Positions 30,209 through 33,656 of a stretch of DNA of 33,656 nucleotides are shown piece after piece (within the stretch, counting starts at the first letter, position 1; every line of letters begins with the position of its first letter). The notes below the pieces were generated by a model that saw only the letters and a list, made by a program, of their open reading frames with translations, was not told where the DNA came from and did not search any database. The translations under genes were made by a program, and so were the position numbers. The DNA comes from Penium margaritaceum (taxonomy: Eukaryota; Streptophyta; Zygnematophyceae; Desmidiales; Peniaceae): positions 2,307 through 35,962 of the forward strand of contig SZWC01000573.1 of the NCBI GenBank assembly GCA_023375785.1, written 5' to 3'.

Positions 30209-30955
30209 TGCAACTTCCCACTGTTTGGAGTCGGGTGTAGCCCGTACCTAGTATAATGTGGTTGGATATGGCGATGAAGGTATGGTAGCAAGAGTTGCAT
30301 GACACTCTGCAACGCTACCAAGGACGGCGGCTTTGAAAACACGCTTGTGCTATGACATGAGCAGAGTATGGTCGGGAACTGAGCCAAGGTGGACAACCCC
30401 TGTGGCCAGGCTAAGGGCGTCCATGCCAGTCGGCAACACAGGGGACTGCTCCCACTGAGGCTCAGAGGGACGGACAGAAGACGACGCAATTGTGGTAGAG
30501 CGGGAAGGAAGCGCACGCAGGCGACCGCCTCGAACAAATGGTTCAACGAGAGCAGGACCGAGGGTAGCGTTGGACTGATTGGGCTGCAACAATGCAACAG
30601 GAGACAACAGACTGGACGGGGCAGCGGAGGAGTGTGCAGGTGGGATGGATGCTGGGGTAGATGCAACGAGAGAGGTCGGAGTGCCGATGGAGCTAGGTGA
30701 CATAGACGGTGCCTCAGAGGGCGACGGAGTCGCAGTGTTGGGATCCGGCGAACGCTCCAAGGGTGACGGATATGAATGGGAGACCGCGGCAAGGACCACA
30801 GTGGCTGAGGGGACTGAGTCGCCTGCAGGCCCCCAGGTTGGGACTTCCCCCCACAATCGAGAGAGCGGAAGTAGGGAGGCAGCAGACGAATCACGACGGA
30901 GATGATGGAGAAACACAAACTCAATGAATAGGGCATCACATGACTCAATGACGCA
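30209..30955 (-). pseudogene. Copia A Ser/Pro-rich linker between integrase and RT
   Basis: 30916-30350 is an open Ser/Pro/Ala-rich stretch, in the same frame as integrase and RT, as is normal between these domains in copia. A longer ORF on the same strand in another frame (30193-31137) is a shadow. Confidence 0.65.
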
Positions 30956-31840
30956 CTAGAGCTTTTGATCCCAAAAGCGCCAGGCTTTAGACTGGGAGCA
31001 GACACCCATGAAGGGGCAAAGACGACCACGTAGGGAGAGCTTCCCATCGCAAAGATCCTGATGCACCCAGATAGACGCAATGCTATCCCACACGCGAGTA
31101 AGACGTGGATCAGCACGAGTGCTGTACCAGTGCTCAAAGGGGGTCACAATGCGCGGGAGCGGGCCGCGCGGCATCCTATTCCAGACCTTGGTCATGTAAC
31201 CCATGGCCTCGAAGGCGAACAAAGGAGGGAGACCGGACTCAGAAAGGAGGGTGTGGGCGCAATCGGCGAGGGCTCGATTCCAACGTTCAGAGATCCCATT
31301 TTGCTGAGGTATGTAAGGAGCCGAGGTCCCTAAACACACCCCATGGGACTCAAGGAATCAGGCGGTGGGACCAAGAAATTCACCGCCATGGTCACTACGA
31401 AAAACGCACAACGAACGCTGACAGGACCGCTCAGCTTGAACCAGCCAAGATGCAATGACCTCAGCCATATCGCTCTTTTGGCAAAGAGCGAAGATCCAGT
31501 GAAAGCGCAAAAAATCATCTGTGAGTCACAAGACATAACGTCCAACACCCCCAAGAAACTCATGCGGGAGAGGCCCCATGTCGTCAGCATGAACGAGGTC
31601 GAGGGGATGAGAGGAGTGAGTGTTAGACGAAGTGAATGGAGAGCGATGAATTTTGCCCTGGGCACATTCAAGACAATCTAAGGGACAAGGGAAAGGAAAC
31701 GTGGACACTGACAGGCTAGCAACAGGCTACAGGCAAAGCATGCTGGTGATTGCATTAGTGCGCACATGGCCAAGGCGGTGATGTAAGAGGTGGACATCAA
31801 CAGGGGAGGGGGAATCTGCGACATGAGTAAGAGCAGAGCT
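30956..31840 (-). pseudogene. Copia A integrase
   Basis: A single frame with stops. The pre-integrase HLLHHRLGHV and CLECAQGKIHRSPF supply the zinc-binding His and Cys. The first Asp is in VHADDMGP, the second in RSDHGGEF (about 31380-31400), the Glu in PQQNGISERWNRAL. In-frame stops follow RYVL and GPTA. The catalytic triad codons survive. Confidence 0.88.
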
Positions 31841-31886
31841 AATGCAAGGAACGGATGGTAAGTGAAGGGGGACACGATACAACTTT

Positions 31887-32378
31887 TCACAGCAAACCCC
31901 CCACAGAAGGCACGTACAGAATGTCAGGCAAGAACACGGCACCACTGGGACCGATAAAATGCATGACGCCAACGCCCTGCATGGGGAGCAGCTGGCCAAA
32001 GCCAGTTCTGAAAAAGCGAACGGAGCCGGGAAGACCTAACGAGACAAAGGCAGAGCGGACAAAGGTCATATGGTGGGTGGCACCAGAGTCGAGAACCAAG
32101 AAGCCACCAGATGCACAAACGTGGAGAAGAGTACCACAGGTAGCAACAACGCCAACAGAGGGAGGCAAAAAATCACAGCCAGCAAGACGACAAGGGAGAA
32201 CGACTGACTGCCATTGCTCGACCCACGGTACAGAGGCGAACGACAGACCAAGGACGTAACCGCAGGGACTCCCATGAAGATCAGTGTCACCGTCACAAGC
32301 AAGACCTCTGGCCAGCGAAGACACACTCTCACCTCCCTGATCGCAAAGGTGCAGACGCTGGAGAAGAGACTGCTCCAA
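31887..32378 (-). pseudogene. Copia A protease region
   Basis: An open stretch with FLVLDSGATHHM, the copia protease active site, and FLPDILYVPSVGGLL at its end. It differs in frame from the integrase, so a slip lies near 31890. Confidence 0.8.
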
Positions 32379-32950
32379 CTAGTGCTCGCTGGCGACAGAA
32401 GCCGCGAGCAACGGGGCCAACGAGCTCACGAGAGGCGGAAACCACAGAGGAAGAGCGTAGGCTGGGGAAGGTGATCCAGCGTAGGCGGGTGCTTTGTAAG
32501 GCGGTGGCCAGCTCCAAGGGTATGGGACGGGGGGAGGAGTGGAGGAAACCCCTGCGGTGGAGTAGGCATGGGCAGAGGAGTTAGGGGGCCGGGAGGAGGA
32601 GCCTATGACAGAGCTGGTACCGGAGGAGGAGGAGGAGCCAGCAGTGCGGGGCCAGTGCGTACGCATGGCGCGTGCGAGGCAAAGATAGTCTGGGGGCTCA
32701 GGGCACTTACGTCCTGAGTGCTAAGAGGAGCCGTAGTTCCAGCACACCACTTGACCAGGAACCCAGGACGGTGTAGCTGCTTTGGCTGGCCCCTTGCCAT
32801 TTCCGCAACCACGGCTGCGGCCACGGCCCTGAGAGGCAAGAGTTGAGGCCGTTGTGGTGGAAGAGGGAGAGGAGGATGTAGCTGAAGAGATGGGACGATA
32901 GAATAAAAGGATACAGACTGTACGTTTCGACCCTCCAGTAGTAGACTGCT
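32379..32950 (-). pseudogene. Copia A gag C-terminus with damaged zinc knuckle
   Basis: The knuckle reads CWNYGSS, stop, HSGRKC. Its second Cys is Tyr (32733-32735) and a TAG sits inside (32721-32723). A Ser/Pro/Tyr-rich stretch (SSSSSGTSSVIGSSSRPP) follows to the protease. Upstream the sequence GRGRSRGCGNGKG is recognisable, then homology to gag is lost near 32950. Confidence 0.6.
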
Positions 32951-33455
32951 GTGCTAGACAAGCAAGTAGCAGCTGGACCCGTGCAAGGAAGACACCAAGC
33001 AAGAATGGTGGTTTACGTGGAAGTTAGAAGTAAGCGGACAACAAACGGGGAAGAAAAGACGGGTCACGGGCACTGAAGTGGTAGCCGTCGGGTGGGGAGA
33101 GCGAGCGAGCGAGCAGCGAGCTCGATCTCGCACGTTCTCACCCGAACGGTCGAACCGAACCAAAGTACCCACTAAAAGTAGCAACCTGTCAAGTAGGTCA
33201 GTGGAAGAAAAACAAAAAACTGTCAAAGAACAGGTGAGTGTGTGAACCCGAGGCAAATATGTGTGCACACATGCACGCCAGCCAGAGTCCTGTGAAGCTT
33301 GTACTGATGCCTCGTTGTGAGACTCACCGTGAAATTATGCCACCACAGCGTGGCAGCCAGCAAGAGTTGTCTCTCTCCAGTTAGTCACCTGCGTCAGTGA
33401 GGTGAGTGTGCAACGAGGCCAGAGGTCACCGTGTGGTACTGACACAATCCCAACA
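32951..33455 (-). repeat. Copia B 3' LTR-like region (left limit unsure)
   Basis: The right end CCCAACA (33455) and the preceding 80 bases match the end of the LTR at 28090-28588. A GAGCGAGCGAGCAGCGAGCTC block (near 33101) also matches, but the rest is much diverged. It lies between copia A gag and copia B RNase H. Confidence 0.55.
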
Positions 33456-33656
33456 CTCCCCCATGACCCACGGCCGACTTGCACAATGGTACAACAAGCA
33501 CTGCACCGGCGTCACGAGAAGTGACACGACACAAGACTGTACACGGGCACTGGCACAACAGATCAACTAGGAGGATCACGAGGACACAACAGACCAACAG
33601 CATGAATTGCTGCCTTGAAGACATTGCTGCTAAGTGCCTTTGTGAGGAAGTCTGCA
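33456..33656 (-). mobile_element. 3' end of a second copia element (copia B), cut by window edge
   Basis: On the minus strand, RNase H tail ADFLTKALSSNVFKAAIHAV reads to a stop at 33563. About 100 non-coding bases follow, then the purine tract ATGGGGGAG directly before TGTTGGG at 33455. The tail matches copia A 28696-28800. The rest lies beyond 33656. Confidence 0.8.

Larger units (their letters stand above)
28090..32950 (-). mobile_element. Ty1/copia element A, 5' end missing
   Basis: Order on the minus strand is gag remnant, protease, integrase, RT, RNase H, then the 3' LTR. Integrase before RT identifies Ty1/copia. The N-terminal gag half and its own 5' LTR are not recognisable; the gag remnant runs directly into LTR-like sequence of the next copy. 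The right limit is approximate. Confidence 0.85.

Noticed and set aside
30193..31137. 314-codon ORF on the minus strand
   Set aside because: It is the longest ORF in the region but lies in a different frame from the copia integrase and RT. The Ser/Pro linker in the RT frame explains the sequence.

Overview
The window is eukaryotic nuclear DNA made almost entirely of decayed transposable elements. I see no bacterial gene, no RNA gene and no confident host gene. Mutator-like (MULE) DNA transposons, a chromodomain Ty3/gypsy element, Ty1/copia elements and a PIF/Harbinger transposase with a Myb/SANT partner point to a streptophyte (green plant lineage) with a large repeat-rich genome. A charophyte alga such as Chara would fit, but the sequence alone does not prove the species.

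Layout. 1-498 is the right end of a MULE-type element cut by the window edge. 509-4765 (+) and about 7560-13042 (-) are two diverged copies of one MULE family facing each other, so together they form a multi-kilobase palindrome with a 2.8-kb spacer. The spacer holds a complete non-autonomous MULE (5655-6809, perfect 9-bp target duplication). The left MULE has lost the DDE core by deletion. The right one keeps the first two catalytic Asp codons but is frameshifted, carries a 314-bp MITE-like insertion, and has a 298-bp duplication centred on an N. 13043-13436 is another partial MULE end. 13437-17468 is mostly unassigned, with one long perfect-looking hairpin (14012-14084).

17474-23521 is a structurally complete Ty3/gypsy chromovirus on the minus strand: 547-bp LTRs, GTGCC target duplications, a primer-binding site and a polypurine tract. 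Its coding region is dead through in-frame stops and frameshifts. 23527-25548 is largely unassigned. 25549-26673 (+) is a PIF/Harbinger transposase whose two catalytic Asp codons both read Asn, followed on the minus strand (26923-28089) by a broken Myb/SANT-like gene, the usual partner of such transposases. 28090 to the right edge is Ty1/copia on the minus strand: a 3' LTR, an RNase H-RT-IN-PR-gag series, then the LTR and 3' end of a second copia element.

The elements do not form a working pathway. What unites them is decay: many disabling changes are C:G to T:A, often at inferred CpG sites, as expected for methylated, silenced repeats. The most interesting biology is the inverted MULE pair, which resembles a Mu-killer-type hairpin silencing locus, and the family of 30-32-bp phased TGCCCA arrays at the MULE ends.
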